35,253 nucleotides of DNA from an uncultured Chitinophagaceae bacterium (GTDB lineage: Bacteria > Bacteroidota > Bacteroidia > Chitinophagales > Chitinophagaceae). Made by a program: the position numbers and the translations under genes. Below, one piece after another: positions 23,293 to 32,543 of this stretch. How positions within the stretch are numbered: position 1 is the first letter of the stretch; each line of letters opens with the position of its first letter. The stretch covers positions 1 through 35,253 of the forward strand of contig CALESY010000164.1 in NCBI GenBank assembly GCA_937919945.1. The letters are read 5' to 3'. The notes under the pieces were generated by a model. The model was not told where the DNA came from, did not search any database, and was given only the letters and a program-made list of their open reading frames with translations.

Positions 23293-23892
23293 ATGAAAAA
23301 AGTAATAATAGTATCTCTCATGTTCTTATTCGCAACTACAGTTGCATTTGCACAAAGGGGTAATGACATAAGCAGTTTCGATTGTCCAAAATTGTATGTA
23401 GGTACCAGTTTGGGTATTGATAATCCTGCTGGTGCTTGGGGATTTAATATTGAGGTGCCTTTTGCAAGACACTTATCGATAGGTACAGGTGCTGGTTTTG
23501 GCACATGGGGAGCAAAAACTTTTGGTGAGTTCAGATACTATTTTAGTGAATGTCATAGAGGCTGGGCATTGGGCAGCGGTATTGCTTACAGCACAGGTTT
23601 TAAAAACCTTACCGTAGACATGCCGACCACAACTGTAGCGAATGCCGATGTGAAAATGGATCTGAATCCACGCAGCAGTCTGTTTATTGCAGCATACCGC
23701 TTTTGGAATATGGGCAGACGCGGGCATCGGGTAAATGTTATGCTTGGCTATGCTATGCAGATGGGAAATGGCAGCAATTATACTATCAAAAACGGTTATC
23801 AATTACAGAGCAGTACTGAAAGAGTAATTAACACTATGGCCCCAGGCGGCATAATGATAGGTTGCGGGTTTTCGTTCGGGGTGATACGATAA
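23293..23892 (+). CDS. Small outer-membrane beta-barrel protein, hypothetical
   Basis: This 199-aa protein has a clear signal peptide (1-20, ending VAFA) followed by amphipathic strands with Gly/aromatic alternation (LSIGTGAGFGTWGAKTFGEFRYYF, WALGSGIAYSTGF, VNVMLGYAMQMG, GIMIGCGFSFGVIR), as in an eight-stranded porin-like barrel. The last residue is Arg rather than the usual aromatic residue. The function is unknown. It follows the T9SS cargo gene and is closed by a strong terminator. Confidence 0.7.
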   Translation: MKKVIIVSLMFLFATTVAFAQRGNDISSFDCPKLYVGTSLGIDNPAGAWGFNIEVPFARHLSIGTGAGFGTWGAKTFGEFRYYFSECHRGWALGSGIAYSTGFKNLTVDMPTTTVANADVKMDLNPRSSLFIAAYRFWNMGRRGHRVNVMLGYAMQMGNGSNYTIKNGYQLQSSTERVINTMAPGGIMIGCGFSFGVIR

Positions 23893-23911
23893 ACAGCGCA
23901 ATGGAAGCAAG

Positions 23912-23940
23912 GCCGCGCGTATGCGCGGCTTTGTATTTTA
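23912..23940 (+). terminator. Rho-independent terminator after the barrel gene
   Basis: The stem GCCGCGC/GCGCGGC has loop GTAT and is followed by TTTGTATTTTA. It lies 20 bases after the stop codon and ends the T9SS-cargo/barrel transcript before the sigma factor promoter. Confidence 0.85.
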
Positions 23941-23980
23941 TACCCTAAGGGGTGATTTTCAATAATTTAGAGTGCTTCAT

Positions 23981-24010
23981 TTTGTAAGCCCGCTCTATTT
24001 GTTAGATTTG
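23981..24010 (+). promoter_or_regulatory. Bacteroidota-type promoter of the ECF sigma gene
   Basis: TTTG at 23981-23984, an 18-base spacer, and -7 box TAGATTTG at 24003-24010 match the housekeeping consensus. The ATG at 24035 is 25 bases downstream. The promoter lies inside the longer reading frame that starts GTG at 23972, so that GTG is not the true start. Transcription of this locus therefore appears to be initiated by the primary sigma factor. Confidence 0.6.
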
Positions 24011-24034
24011 CTTTTATTAGAGCATCATCGCCTC

Positions 24035-24595
24035 ATGGTAGCTGCAGACAAGGCATTTAAAGAATTATTTGACAGAGAATATCAAAACCTCTGCCGCTAT
24101 GCGCTATCGTATTTACAAGATAGTCATCTGGCCGAAGATGTAGTGCAGGAGACTTTTGTAAAATTTTGGGAGCAAAAAAAAGAACTTGTCGCCAGCCCAG
24201 ATGCCAAATATTATCTGGTAACAGCTGTACGTAATAATAGCATAACAGCACTGCGAAAGCAGGCAAAGAGCGGAGTGCAACTTACTGAAACTACCCCCGA
24301 GCCAACTCCCGAGCCATTCATTACAAACAGGCAGATAAGGGAAGACGCTGGCGAGCAGGCACGTAAGATAGCCGATGCTCTGGAGCAATTACCACCTAAA
24401 TGCAAAGAGGTTTTTTTGTTGGTAAAGTTGCAGGGAATGAGCTACAAACAAGCTGCTGAAACACTTGATATATCCGTGAAAACGGTTGAAAACCAAATGG
24501 GTAAAGCCATTAAAACATTGCGGGATTATGTTCAGCAAAAAGCATTAACAATCAGTGTTCTTATATTAATATTAATAAATATGTACGGCGTGTAG
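24035..24595 (+). CDS. ECF-type RNA polymerase sigma-70 factor
   Basis: This 186-aa sigma factor has region 2 at about 6-75 (ELFDREYQNLCRYALSYLQDSHLAEDVVQETFVKFWEQ), a Pro/Glu-Thr linker (TETTPEPTPEP), and region 4 at about 112-165 (LPPKCKEVFLLVKLQGMSYKQAAETLDISVKTVENQMGKAIKTLRDYV). It lacks regions 1 and 3. The Bacteroides-expansion type normally pairs with FecR and a TonB-dependent receptor, and both follow here. The last 17 residues (ALTISVLILILINMYGV) are hydrophobic, which could tether the protein to the membrane. The ATG is chosen because the promoter precedes it. Confidence 0.9.
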   Translation: MVAADKAFKELFDREYQNLCRYALSYLQDSHLAEDVVQETFVKFWEQKKELVASPDAKYYLVTAVRNNSITALRKQAKSGVQLTETTPEPTPEPFITNRQIREDAGEQARKIADALEQLPPKCKEVFLLVKLQGMSYKQAAETLDISVKTVENQMGKAIKTLRDYVQQKALTISVLILILINMYGV

Positions 24596-24635
24596 GGGTA
24601 TAAGTTTAACCCTGCGTTATTATTATAGGAGTGTT

Positions 24636-25616
24636 ATGGAAATGAACGAACAGATAGATTTGATAATTGCCAAAAAACTAGCCGGCGAGGCATCTGCAGA
24701 TGATGAGCGGGTACTGGAGAGTTGGCTTGCTGCCGATAACCGCCATCAGGCGGTATACGATGGCATAGCAACTGCTTGGCAAAAGTCAGATGAATTGTTT
24801 GGTAATGTGAGATTTGCAACTGATGCTGCATGGAAGAATATATCCTCAAAAACAGTTGATAAAATACCAGCGAAATCCCGCACAATAGCCATGCCGCAAT
24901 GGGTGAAGTATGCTACAGGCATTGCGGCTATATTATTAATAGGGCTGATAATCATGAGGCCGGGTACAGATAGTGATATGGTGACATTGCTTGCAGATGC
25001 TGGCAATAGTGAAGTTATTTTACCCGACGAATCAAAAGTAACGTTGCGTAAAGGGAGTAAAATCACTTATCCCAGACGATTTGACGCTGCACAACGCAAT
25101 GTTTCGCTGGAAGGTGAAGCTTTTTTTGAAGTACAACGAGACGAATCTAAGCCTTTTGTTATAGATGCACAATCAGTATCAGTAACAGTATTGGGAACCT
25201 CTTTTGATGTAAAAAGCGGAATAGATGAAGCCGGTGTAACAGTTGCTACCGGTAAGGTAAGTGTGAAGACTAAAAACGTAACACCTCAAGAAGTGTTGCT
25301 GACCCCAGGTGAAAAAGGGATATTGAAAGGAGGACGACTGAAAGAAACTACTATAACTAATAACAACTACTTGTTTTGGAAAACAGGTGTTTTAGAATAC
25401 AACAACCAAGAGTTGTCCGCTATTGCAGATGAGATATCGCACTATTATCAGACGATTTTGATATTTGACAGCAGTATGCCTGAAGATGCGAAACGCCAAT
25501 TTGTAACTATCAGTTTCAAAAATCAGACTATTGAAACAATTATTAATGAACTTTGCATGGTTGCTAATTGTACATGGCAACAAAAAGACAATCAGTACGT
25601 TATAATGCCAAAGTAA
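24636..25616 (+). CDS. FecR family anti-sigma factor
   Basis: This 326-aa transmembrane regulator senses the receptor state and controls the sigma factor. Residues 1-88 are cytosolic (anti-sigma, ISSKT...); a single helix spans 89-107; and the periplasmic part holds the FecR domain (about 115-220, VILPDESKVTLRKGSKITYPRRF, GEAFFEVQRDESKPFVI, VLGTSFDV) followed by the DUF4974 C-terminal domain (about 245-326). An AGGAG at 24627-24631, four bases before the ATG, is a rare Shine-Dalgarno-like site for this phylum. It starts 40 bases after the sigma gene and ends three bases before the first receptor. Confidence 0.93.
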   Translation: MEMNEQIDLIIAKKLAGEASADDERVLESWLAADNRHQAVYDGIATAWQKSDELFGNVRFATDAAWKNISSKTVDKIPAKSRTIAMPQWVKYATGIAAILLIGLIIMRPGTDSDMVTLLADAGNSEVILPDESKVTLRKGSKITYPRRFDAAQRNVSLEGEAFFEVQRDESKPFVIDAQSVSVTVLGTSFDVKSGIDEAGVTVATGKVSVKTKNVTPQEVLLTPGEKGILKGGRLKETTITNNNYLFWKTGVLEYNNQELSAIADEISHYYQTILIFDSSMPEDAKRQFVTISFKNQTIETIINELCMVANCTWQQKDNQYVIMPK

Positions 25617-25619
25617 TCA

Positions 25620-28196
25620 ATGCGGCTCATCATCACCCTGTTTTTTATTGTTTCCCTCAATTTAATTCATCTGCATGCACAGCCGTATAGTGCATTGACG
25701 CATAAGTACAAGCCGTCTTTTGCTAACGGAACAATAAAAAAATACATCAAGGATATGGAACACCAAACACGTATACCCATATCCTATAGCAGCAACTTTG
25801 TAAACGTAAAAAAAGAGGTGTCGCTATCTATAGTTGAAACTACATTAGAAGAGGCCTTATTGAAAATATTAGAAGGGCAAAGTGTAGTGCTGAAAGAGAG
25901 TAATGGTAAAATACTAATAACTGCTGAACAGCAAGAAAAAAGGGGGAGTGCTAAAACAGTTATTAATGGTTATGTAAAGGAATTGAATAATAAAGAAGTG
26001 TTGATAGGTTCCATTATATATCTTCCAGATGTAGGAATAGGCACAACAACCAATAGTTATGGTTTTTACAGCTTGACAATACCACCAGGAAAGCACAGGG
26101 TTGTATGCAATTATATTGGTTATAGCAGCGATACATTTTATGTGGAAAACGGCAGAGATGTACGGCGTGATATTTTTCTGCAAAATCAATCTTCTTTAAA
26201 GGAAGTAAATGTTGTATCTGTAAAAGAAACGAGCGCAGACCATTTACATCTCACTTATCAGGATATACAAAAGCGACCTGCAATATTAGGAGAAAATGAT
26301 GTGATGCGTGCATTGCAACATATAGCAGGCGTACAGTCCGGAACAGATGGTACAAACGCGGTGATGGTACGTGGTGGTGATCCGGGTCAAAACCTGAATT
26401 TACTAGACGGCGTACCATTGTATTATACAGATCATTTTTTCGGATTTACATCTATCTACAATACAGAAGCAATTAAGTCGGTAGATTTTCATAAAGGTGC
26501 TTTCCCTTCTCGCTATGGCGGCAGGCTTTCTTCGGTAATAGATGTAAATACAAAAGATGGAGATATGCAAAGGTGGGGTGGTCAGTTTACAATGGGCTTG
26601 CTGAAGGGTAGCCTCAACGTGGAAGGGCCGATAGTAAAAGATAAAGCCTCATTTATGGTGTCTGCAAGACGTACATGGTTCGATCTTTTGTGGAGACCAT
26701 TTACAGATGATCTTAGTTTTAATTTTTATGATGTAAACGCGAAGGCGAATTACATTTTAAATAAAAATAACAGGCTGTACCTGAGTTTCTATAATGGCAG
26801 AGATGCTATAGGTTTGGGTATAGGTAATGAGGGTACAAAAGCAACATGGGGGAATACCGTGGCAAGTGCCAAGTGGAACAATATTGTAAACCCCAAGTTA
26901 TTCCTAAATACAATTTTCACTTTCAGCAGGTTCAGGTATTCTTTGGAAGATAAAAGAGATATGATAAATGCAAACGGTGTAACTGCTGCCGGCACTTATC
27001 AAGGAAACTCGCAGATCAATGATTTTGCACTAAGGCAAAAAGCGAATTGGTATGCAACCGCTACACAACGCATAGAGTTTGGTTGGCATTTTAGTACTGC
27101 TAATTTCATACCTGCCGAGTTACTAGCGCTTACTACACAACAAATATACTCAACATCCATCGTGCCGACAGATAAGTTTCAGTCTAATGAGTTTGCGGTA
27201 TTTGCTGAAGATGAAGTGCAAATAAATGAAAGGTGGATGGTAAGGCCAGGTTTGCATTTCGCAAACTGGTTCAGCGAACGGTTTAATTACTCTAGCTTAC
27301 AACCCCGATTCTATACGTCTTACAAACTGTCAAAGAAACATACATTATATGCTTCTTATACACAGATGGCGCAGTTTCTACACATGATAAGTAATAATAC
27401 TTACGGGTTACCTACAGACTTTTGGCTTCCCAGTTCATCACGTATTGAGCCTGAAGAAGCAAGTCTTATTACAGTAGGATATGCTGGTAATTCAGTTGCC
27501 GGCTTTACATATAATCTTGAAGGTTACTACAAAGACATACAGAATACAACAACTTACAGTATGGGTAAAAACCTTTTCGACAATTCGCTGAAGTGGGATG
27601 AGAAGATAATACAAGGTACAGGCTGGAGTTATGGTGGTGAGTTTTCTGTGAAAAAAGAAATTGGCAAGTTTGACTGGTCTGCTGCTTACACGCTTTCATG
27701 GACGTGGCGCAAGTTTGCGGAACTGAATGGTGGCAAGCCTTTCCCATATAGGTTTGACAGAAGGCATAATATAAAAACTTCATTGTCTTATAAACCTTCA
27801 CGTAAGTTTGACGCGATTGCAACATGGACATATATGACAGGTGAAGCTATTACTTTACCAGATCAGATATATCCTGACTTTGATAACAGCCTGCATATAT
27901 CACCAACTACAGGTGTAACAAGTGCTAACTATACATACAATTATGTGTCTTGGAATAATTACCGCTTACCTGCTATACACCGGCTGGATATAGGGATGAA
28001 CCTAACGAAGTATAAGCGTAAACGAACAGAGCGCACATGGTCATTAGGGGTATTTAATGTATATGGAAGGAGGAATGTAATGGTGGTAGAGCTGGTAAGT
28101 AATCCGGTAGTTAGGTCTGGGGATGATAGTTTCAGGCTACGCGGCTTAAGCTTTTTACAATTCATTCCTTATCTCAGTTATAAACTCAGGTTTTAG
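25620..28196 (+). CDS. TonB-dependent receptor with STN and carboxypeptidase-like domains
   Basis: This 858-aa outer-membrane receptor has a signal peptide (1-20), a secretin/TonB N-terminal (STN) signalling domain (about 37-110, IKKYIKDMEHQTRIPISYSSNF ... TLEEALLKILEGQSVVLKE), and a carboxypeptidase-regulatory-like domain (about 117-205, VINGYVKELNNKEVLIGSIIYLPDVGIGTTTNSYGFYSLTIP). The plug follows (about 220-330, HIAGVQSGTDGTNAVMVRGGDPGQNLNLLDGVPLYY), then the 22-strand barrel ending YLSYKLRF. The STN domain is the part that contacts FecR, so this receptor can signal. The substrate is unknown. It starts three bases after fecR, in an operon. Confidence 0.93.
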   Translation: MRLIITLFFIVSLNLIHLHAQPYSALTHKYKPSFANGTIKKYIKDMEHQTRIPISYSSNFVNVKKEVSLSIVETTLEEALLKILEGQSVVLKESNGKILITAEQQEKRGSAKTVINGYVKELNNKEVLIGSIIYLPDVGIGTTTNSYGFYSLTIPPGKHRVVCNYIGYSSDTFYVENGRDVRRDIFLQNQSSLKEVNVVSVKETSADHLHLTYQDIQKRPAILGENDVMRALQHIAGVQSGTDGTNAVMVRGGDPGQNLNLLDGVPLYYTDHFFGFTSIYNTEAIKSVDFHKGAFPSRYGGRLSSVIDVNTKDGDMQRWGGQFTMGLLKGSLNVEGPIVKDKASFMVSARRTWFDLLWRPFTDDLSFNFYDVNAKANYILNKNNRLYLSFYNGRDAIGLGIGNEGTKATWGNTVASAKWNNIVNPKLFLNTIFTFSRFRYSLEDKRDMINANGVTAAGTYQGNSQINDFALRQKANWYATATQRIEFGWHFSTANFIPAELLALTTQQIYSTSIVPTDKFQSNEFAVFAEDEVQINERWMVRPGLHFANWFSERFNYSSLQPRFYTSYKLSKKHTLYASYTQMAQFLHMISNNTYGLPTDFWLPSSSRIEPEEASLITVGYAGNSVAGFTYNLEGYYKDIQNTTTYSMGKNLFDNSLKWDEKIIQGTGWSYGGEFSVKKEIGKFDWSAAYTLSWTWRKFAELNGGKPFPYRFDRRHNIKTSLSYKPSRKFDAIATWTYMTGEAITLPDQIYPDFDNSLHISPTTGVTSANYTYNYVSWNNYRLPAIHRLDIGMNLTKYKRKRTERTWSLGVFNVYGRRNVMVVELVSNPVVRSGDDSFRLRGLSFLQFIPYLSYKLRF

Positions 28197-28198
28197 TA

Positions 28199-29245
28199 AT
28201 GATGCATCGCTTCATAAGAACGGGTTTGTATGGCTTGCTTGCCATTTTACTTGCTACCGGGTGCGGTAAAGATCTTCCTTTGCCTGATGTGAATGGTGAA
28301 CGAAAAATAACCTTACTTGGCGAATTGATAGCGGGTGATAGTATTTACTTCAGGGCTGGCATAAGCATACCACTTTCAGGCAAAAGTGTATTGAGTTTTC
28401 AGTTGCCTGTAGGAATGACAGGTGTTGTGCAAGATGGTGATGGAGCGGCTACAGCACTAAACACATATGTTGATACATCTTCTTACAAACTATATACATT
28501 ACCCTATTTTCATTCGAAAAAAATAAATGATGGCAATGTCTATACAGTGTCTTGTAACTATGCAGAGCTTGGTACTGCCAGCGCTACTGTTAAAATACCC
28601 GCACAAATTGATGCATTGATAACAGATACAAGTTCCGGCAAGTACGCGAACGATAGTGTATGGAAAATAAAGGTATTGATAAAAGACCCGGCCAATACTG
28701 CTAATTATTATGTTATTGAGGCAGTAAAACAACTGATGAATGTAAAAGGGTATTTTATGAATCTGGGTGCATGGCAGTTGATAGATGATAACAGACAGGC
28801 TTATGAAACATTGAAAGCATCAGGAAATGTAGTTACAAAGTTTGATACTACATATTACAGAGAATATATCCGTAATGCAATTTACACTGCAGACCCGAAT
28901 ACGGAAAACGTATATGATGCGGGCTCTTTTACACCAAGTAAAAGGGTGTTGCTTAAAGACCTGAGATTTAATGGTAATCTATACGAAACTGATGTGTATG
29001 TTGTAAAGAACAGCAGTACAGTGTTCAGTGATGCCCCCAAAGGTCGTATCATTATATATGTCAAATCTGTAACGGCAGAATATTACAAGTTTTTGAAAGC
29101 ATACGAAACATATAGCTCATCTACCGGCTTTACCACAACTGAGCAACCTGTAAAGATGGAGGGTAATGTACAGAATGGTATGGGCATAGTGGGTGGTGTA
29201 TCGCAAATCAAATACATTTTTCTGAAAGATAACTGGAATTATTAA
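28199..29245 (+). CDS. DUF4249 lipoprotein, first copy
   Basis: This 348-aa predicted lipoprotein has signal and lipobox LLATGC with Cys22, followed by GKDLPLPDV; the acidic residue after Cys may serve as a surface-export signal. The DUF4249 pattern includes the N-terminal beta strand ITLLGELIAGDSIYFRAGISIPLSG, a central Ig-like stretch (TVSCNYAELGTASATVKIPAQI), and the C-terminal RVLLKDLRFNGNLYETDVYVV and KAYETYSSSTGF segments. It starts two bases after the receptor stop. DUF4249 proteins are regularly encoded beside TonB-dependent receptors in Bacteroidota; a SusD-like role in substrate capture is an inference. Confidence 0.82.
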   Translation: MMHRFIRTGLYGLLAILLATGCGKDLPLPDVNGERKITLLGELIAGDSIYFRAGISIPLSGKSVLSFQLPVGMTGVVQDGDGAATALNTYVDTSSYKLYTLPYFHSKKINDGNVYTVSCNYAELGTASATVKIPAQIDALITDTSSGKYANDSVWKIKVLIKDPANTANYYVIEAVKQLMNVKGYFMNLGAWQLIDDNRQAYETLKASGNVVTKFDTTYYREYIRNAIYTADPNTENVYDAGSFTPSKRVLLKDLRFNGNLYETDVYVVKNSSTVFSDAPKGRIIIYVKSVTAEYYKFLKAYETYSSSTGFTTTEQPVKMEGNVQNGMGIVGGVSQIKYIFLKDNWNY

Positions 29246-29269
29246 GTAATAGGTAGGGGTTGTTTCAAG

Positions 29270-29303
29270 GTAAAACGTTTTACTATCATACAAGCAGATA
29301 GTA
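29270..29303. promoter_or_regulatory. Overlapping hairpins before the second receptor
   Basis: The 14-base palindrome GTAAAACGTTTTAC (29270-29283) shares three bases with TACTATC (29281-29287), which can pair with GATAGTA (29297-29303) around a nine-base loop. The second hairpin ends one base before the ATG at 29305. The two structures cannot form fully at once. This could adjust expression of the second receptor relative to the first, but it may be a simple AT-rich coincidence. Confidence 0.25.
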
Positions 29304-29304
29304 C

Positions 29305-31605
29305 ATGAACACAAAAGCCTTGATATTATTAATAGCCTTACTGCTACCTATTACATTATTGGCGCAGCAGGTAACCATCAGTGGTTATGTAACAGAAAAG
29401 AAGAGTGGCGAGCGTCTGATAGGTGCCGTTGTTTACATACCCGAAAAACAAGCAGGGACTACTACCAACGCTTTTGGTTTTTATTCATTAACAGTACCCG
29501 CAGCAGAAATTACTGTTCGTGCAAGCTATGTTGGTTTCGCCAATTATAGCACAACACTGCAACTTACACAGCATACTACCCTGAATATAGAGCTGGATAA
29601 TGCTATGGATATGAAAGAGGTAGTAGTAACAGATAAGAAAGATGCTATACAAGAACGTACGCAGATGAGTAGTATTGATTTGCCAATACAAACCATCAAA
29701 TCGCTGCCGGCATTTTTGGGAGAGGTAGATGTGCTGAAAGCTCTGCAACTCTTGCCCGGGGTACAGGCAGGTAACGAGGGTTCAACAGGTATCTATGTAC
29801 GTGGTGGTGGACCAGACCAAAATCTGATATTGCTGGATGGTGTACCGGTTTATAATGCCAGCCACTTGTTTGGTTTTTTCAGTGTGTTTAATGCAGATGC
29901 TATACGTAGTGTGGAATTGGTGAAAGGGGGCTTCCCTGCAAGATATGGTGGCAGGCTTTCTTCAGTAATAGACATCAACATGAAAGAAGGTAATAAAAAC
30001 AAATTGCACGGAGAAGGAGGGATAGGACTTATAGCATCAAGATTGACATTGGAAGGGCCTATCCAAAAAGGAAAATCATCCTTCATGATTTCCGGCAGGC
30101 GCACATATTATGATATTATAGCCAAGCCATTTATTAAGGGTAACGTTAAAGGAGGTTATTATTTCTACGACCTGAATGGTAAAGTTAATTTCAGGCTGAG
30201 CAAAAGAGACCATCTGTATGTTAGCGGATATTTTGGTAACGATAAGTTTTATGCCAAGCAAAAACAAAGTGCCGACCAGACTTATAGCAGCTCTTTTAAT
30301 ACCGATTTGAAGTGGGGTAATGCGACTGCTGTAGCCCGTTGGAACCACCAATACAATAGTAAGCTATTCGGCAATCTTACAAGCTATTATAGCCAATACA
30401 GGTTTGTTATAGCGACGCAAACGAAGAGTACATTTTCGGGTACAAACGAAGAATACCTGCTGAAATATTCATCGGGTATCAATGACATAGCTATTAAGTA
30501 TGATTTTGATTATTTGCCTCATCCGAACCATTATATAAAAGTAGGTGTTGGTTATATCAATCATACATACAAACCAGGTGCACAACAAACGCGTGTAAGT
30601 ACTGCAGGTGTTAACCAAGACACAACAATAGGTACAAAAGACATCGTTGCGGGAGAGATTGATGCTTATATTGAAGATGACATAAAAATATCGCATGCAC
30701 TGAAAGCAAATATTGGTGTACACTGGACAGGGTTTGCGGTACAAAACAGTTTTTATAATGCAATACAGCCAAGGATTGCAGTAAGATACCTGATAAACGA
30801 AAAGCTAAGCGCTAAGGCATCATTCGTACAGATGAATCAGTTTATTCATTTGCTTACCAATTCTTCAATAGGCCTGCCTACAGACCTATGGGTGCCTGTA
30901 ACAGCTCGTGTGCCTATGCAAAAATCGTATCAAGGTGCTGCTGGTTTTGCATATACACATGGCAAAGGTTTTGAAGTAACGTTAGAAGGGTATTATAAAA
31001 CAATGGATAATGTATTGGAATATAAAGAAGGAGCCAGTTTCTTTAACGCGGGCAGTAATTGGGAAGACAAAGTAGAAATAGGTAAAGGAAAGAGTTATGG
31101 CGCAGAGCTATTTATCCAGAAAAAGAAAGGACGTTTTACTGGACTTATGGGTTATACCTTGTCGTGGACAAACCGTCAATTTACAAATCTGAACAATGGT
31201 AGAGAATTTCCTTACAGGTATGATCGCAGGCACGATTTTAAAATAGCGGGTATATATCAATTGGCAAAAAATATAGAAGTAAGTGCCGAGTGGGTATACG
31301 GTACAGGTAATGCTATAACACTGCCAATAGGCTACTACAACGGGCCGGATGGTGCAAATGTACAGGTATTCGGCGAGCGTAATGGTTATCGTATGCCATC
31401 ATACCACAGAGCAGATGTGAGCATCAAGTTTATGAAGCGAAAACCAAACTGGGAGCGTGCTTGGGTGATAGCGGCTTACAATGTTTATAACCGTTACAAT
31501 CCGTTTTATATATACAGTAGCACTAACAATCAGGGTAATGCTGTGTTTAAACAAATGAGCTTGTTCCCGATTATTCCGTCAATCAGTTATCAGTTTAAAT
31601 TCTAA
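29305..31605 (+). CDS. TonB-dependent receptor without STN domain
   Basis: This 766-aa outer-membrane receptor has a signal peptide (about 1-20, ending TLLAQ), a carboxypeptidase-regulatory-like domain (about 22-110, VTISGYVTEKKSGERLIGAVVYIPEKQAGTTTNAFGFYSLTVP), plug (about 135-235, LLPGVQAGNEGSTGIYVRGGGPDQNLILLDGVPVYN), and barrel ending SISYQFKF. It resembles the first receptor strongly by eye (YTLSWTNRQFTNLNNGREFPYRYDRRH against YTLSWTWRKFAELNGGKPFPYRFDRRH), so the two are likely paralogues. It lacks the STN domain, so it probably does not signal through FecR directly. It follows the first DUF4249 gene with a 59-base gap. Confidence 0.93.
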   Translation: MNTKALILLIALLLPITLLAQQVTISGYVTEKKSGERLIGAVVYIPEKQAGTTTNAFGFYSLTVPAAEITVRASYVGFANYSTTLQLTQHTTLNIELDNAMDMKEVVVTDKKDAIQERTQMSSIDLPIQTIKSLPAFLGEVDVLKALQLLPGVQAGNEGSTGIYVRGGGPDQNLILLDGVPVYNASHLFGFFSVFNADAIRSVELVKGGFPARYGGRLSSVIDINMKEGNKNKLHGEGGIGLIASRLTLEGPIQKGKSSFMISGRRTYYDIIAKPFIKGNVKGGYYFYDLNGKVNFRLSKRDHLYVSGYFGNDKFYAKQKQSADQTYSSSFNTDLKWGNATAVARWNHQYNSKLFGNLTSYYSQYRFVIATQTKSTFSGTNEEYLLKYSSGINDIAIKYDFDYLPHPNHYIKVGVGYINHTYKPGAQQTRVSTAGVNQDTTIGTKDIVAGEIDAYIEDDIKISHALKANIGVHWTGFAVQNSFYNAIQPRIAVRYLINEKLSAKASFVQMNQFIHLLTNSSIGLPTDLWVPVTARVPMQKSYQGAAGFAYTHGKGFEVTLEGYYKTMDNVLEYKEGASFFNAGSNWEDKVEIGKGKSYGAELFIQKKKGRFTGLMGYTLSWTNRQFTNLNNGREFPYRYDRRHDFKIAGIYQLAKNIEVSAEWVYGTGNAITLPIGYYNGPDGANVQVFGERNGYRMPSYHRADVSIKFMKRKPNWERAWVIAAYNVYNRYNPFYIYSSTNNQGNAVFKQMSLFPIIPSISYQFKF

Positions 31606-31625
31606 GCAAATAAATAATATAGACT

Positions 31626-32534
31626 ATGTATAAAAATATTGTATTGGCTTTGAGTGCTATTGTGTTTCTGGCTTCTTGCGAAAAAGAGATTACCGTAAAA
31701 GTACCAGCTTACACACCCAAACTGGTTATTAACAGTAATACAGAAGTAGGTGATTCGTTTGAGGTAACGATTGGTAAATCTGTTGAGATACTAAAATATA
31801 AAGCGAATAAAGACTTGTCTGTTATTGATGCAACAGTAATGCTTTATAAAGGAAGCGTAGTGGCAGATACTATGAAGTATAACATGGAGAAACGAGCATA
31901 TACATCAGACATTGTAGCGAGAGACGGCGATGTGTATAATATAAAAGTAAATGCTCCGAACATGCCAGAGGCTACTTCCGTTACCAATGTGCCATCTTTT
32001 GTGCCAATAGCTGACATACAGCGCATTAAGAAAACGAGATTGGATGCGGAAGGGCAACAACAAGACGAGTTGCGGATAAGGTTTAATGACCCAGCATCTA
32101 GAGGGGATTACTATATATTGAGTGTATATAGTAATTATGATTCTTCTAATGTATATAACTATAGTTATGGATGTATATACACAGTAGATGCCAGCGTGGA
32201 AAGTGTGTATGATGAAAGCATTGACCAGAATACTTGCCTTGATGGCAATGCTATATTTATACGTGATGCACTATTTAATGGTATAACAAAAGAATTGAGG
32301 TTGTTTGTAAATAGTGCTTTGATGGAACCCTATGAGGTAGATGGCGACATGGTTTATCCCAAAGTAATATTGAGGCATGTAACAGAGGATTATTTTAAAT
32401 TCCAAAAAACCTATCGCTTTGCATCAGCCAACGCTGGTAATCCTTTTGCTGAACCTACTAATGTATATACCAATGTTAATAACGGTTACGGAGTATTTAG
32501 TGTATTAAGCTACAGTGCCAAAGATGTGAAGTAG
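31626..32534 (+). CDS. DUF4249 lipoprotein, second copy
   Basis: This 302-aa predicted lipoprotein has lipobox FLASC with Cys18, followed by EKE, an acidic stretch after Cys of the kind seen in surface lipoproteins. The DUF4249 pattern recurs: ITVKVPAYTPKLVINSNTEVGDSFEVTIGKSVEIL, a central RIRFNDPASRGDYYILSVYSNY, and FIRDALFNGITKELRLFVN near the C-terminus. It is shorter than the first copy by 46 residues, and has two extra cysteines (YSYGCIYTVD, IDQNTCLDG) not present in the other. It starts 20 bases after the second receptor and ends the operon. Confidence 0.8.
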   Translation: MYKNIVLALSAIVFLASCEKEITVKVPAYTPKLVINSNTEVGDSFEVTIGKSVEILKYKANKDLSVIDATVMLYKGSVVADTMKYNMEKRAYTSDIVARDGDVYNIKVNAPNMPEATSVTNVPSFVPIADIQRIKKTRLDAEGQQQDELRIRFNDPASRGDYYILSVYSNYDSSNVYNYSYGCIYTVDASVESVYDESIDQNTCLDGNAIFIRDALFNGITKELRLFVNSALMEPYEVDGDMVYPKVILRHVTEDYFKFQKTYRFASANAGNPFAEPTNVYTNVNNGYGVFSVLSYSAKDVK

Positions 32535-32543
32535 CAAACAGTG

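Noticed and set aside
23972..24034. GTG start for the sigma factor gene
   Set aside because: A good -33/-7 promoter lies within this stretch, and the added 21 residues do not belong to sigma region 2.
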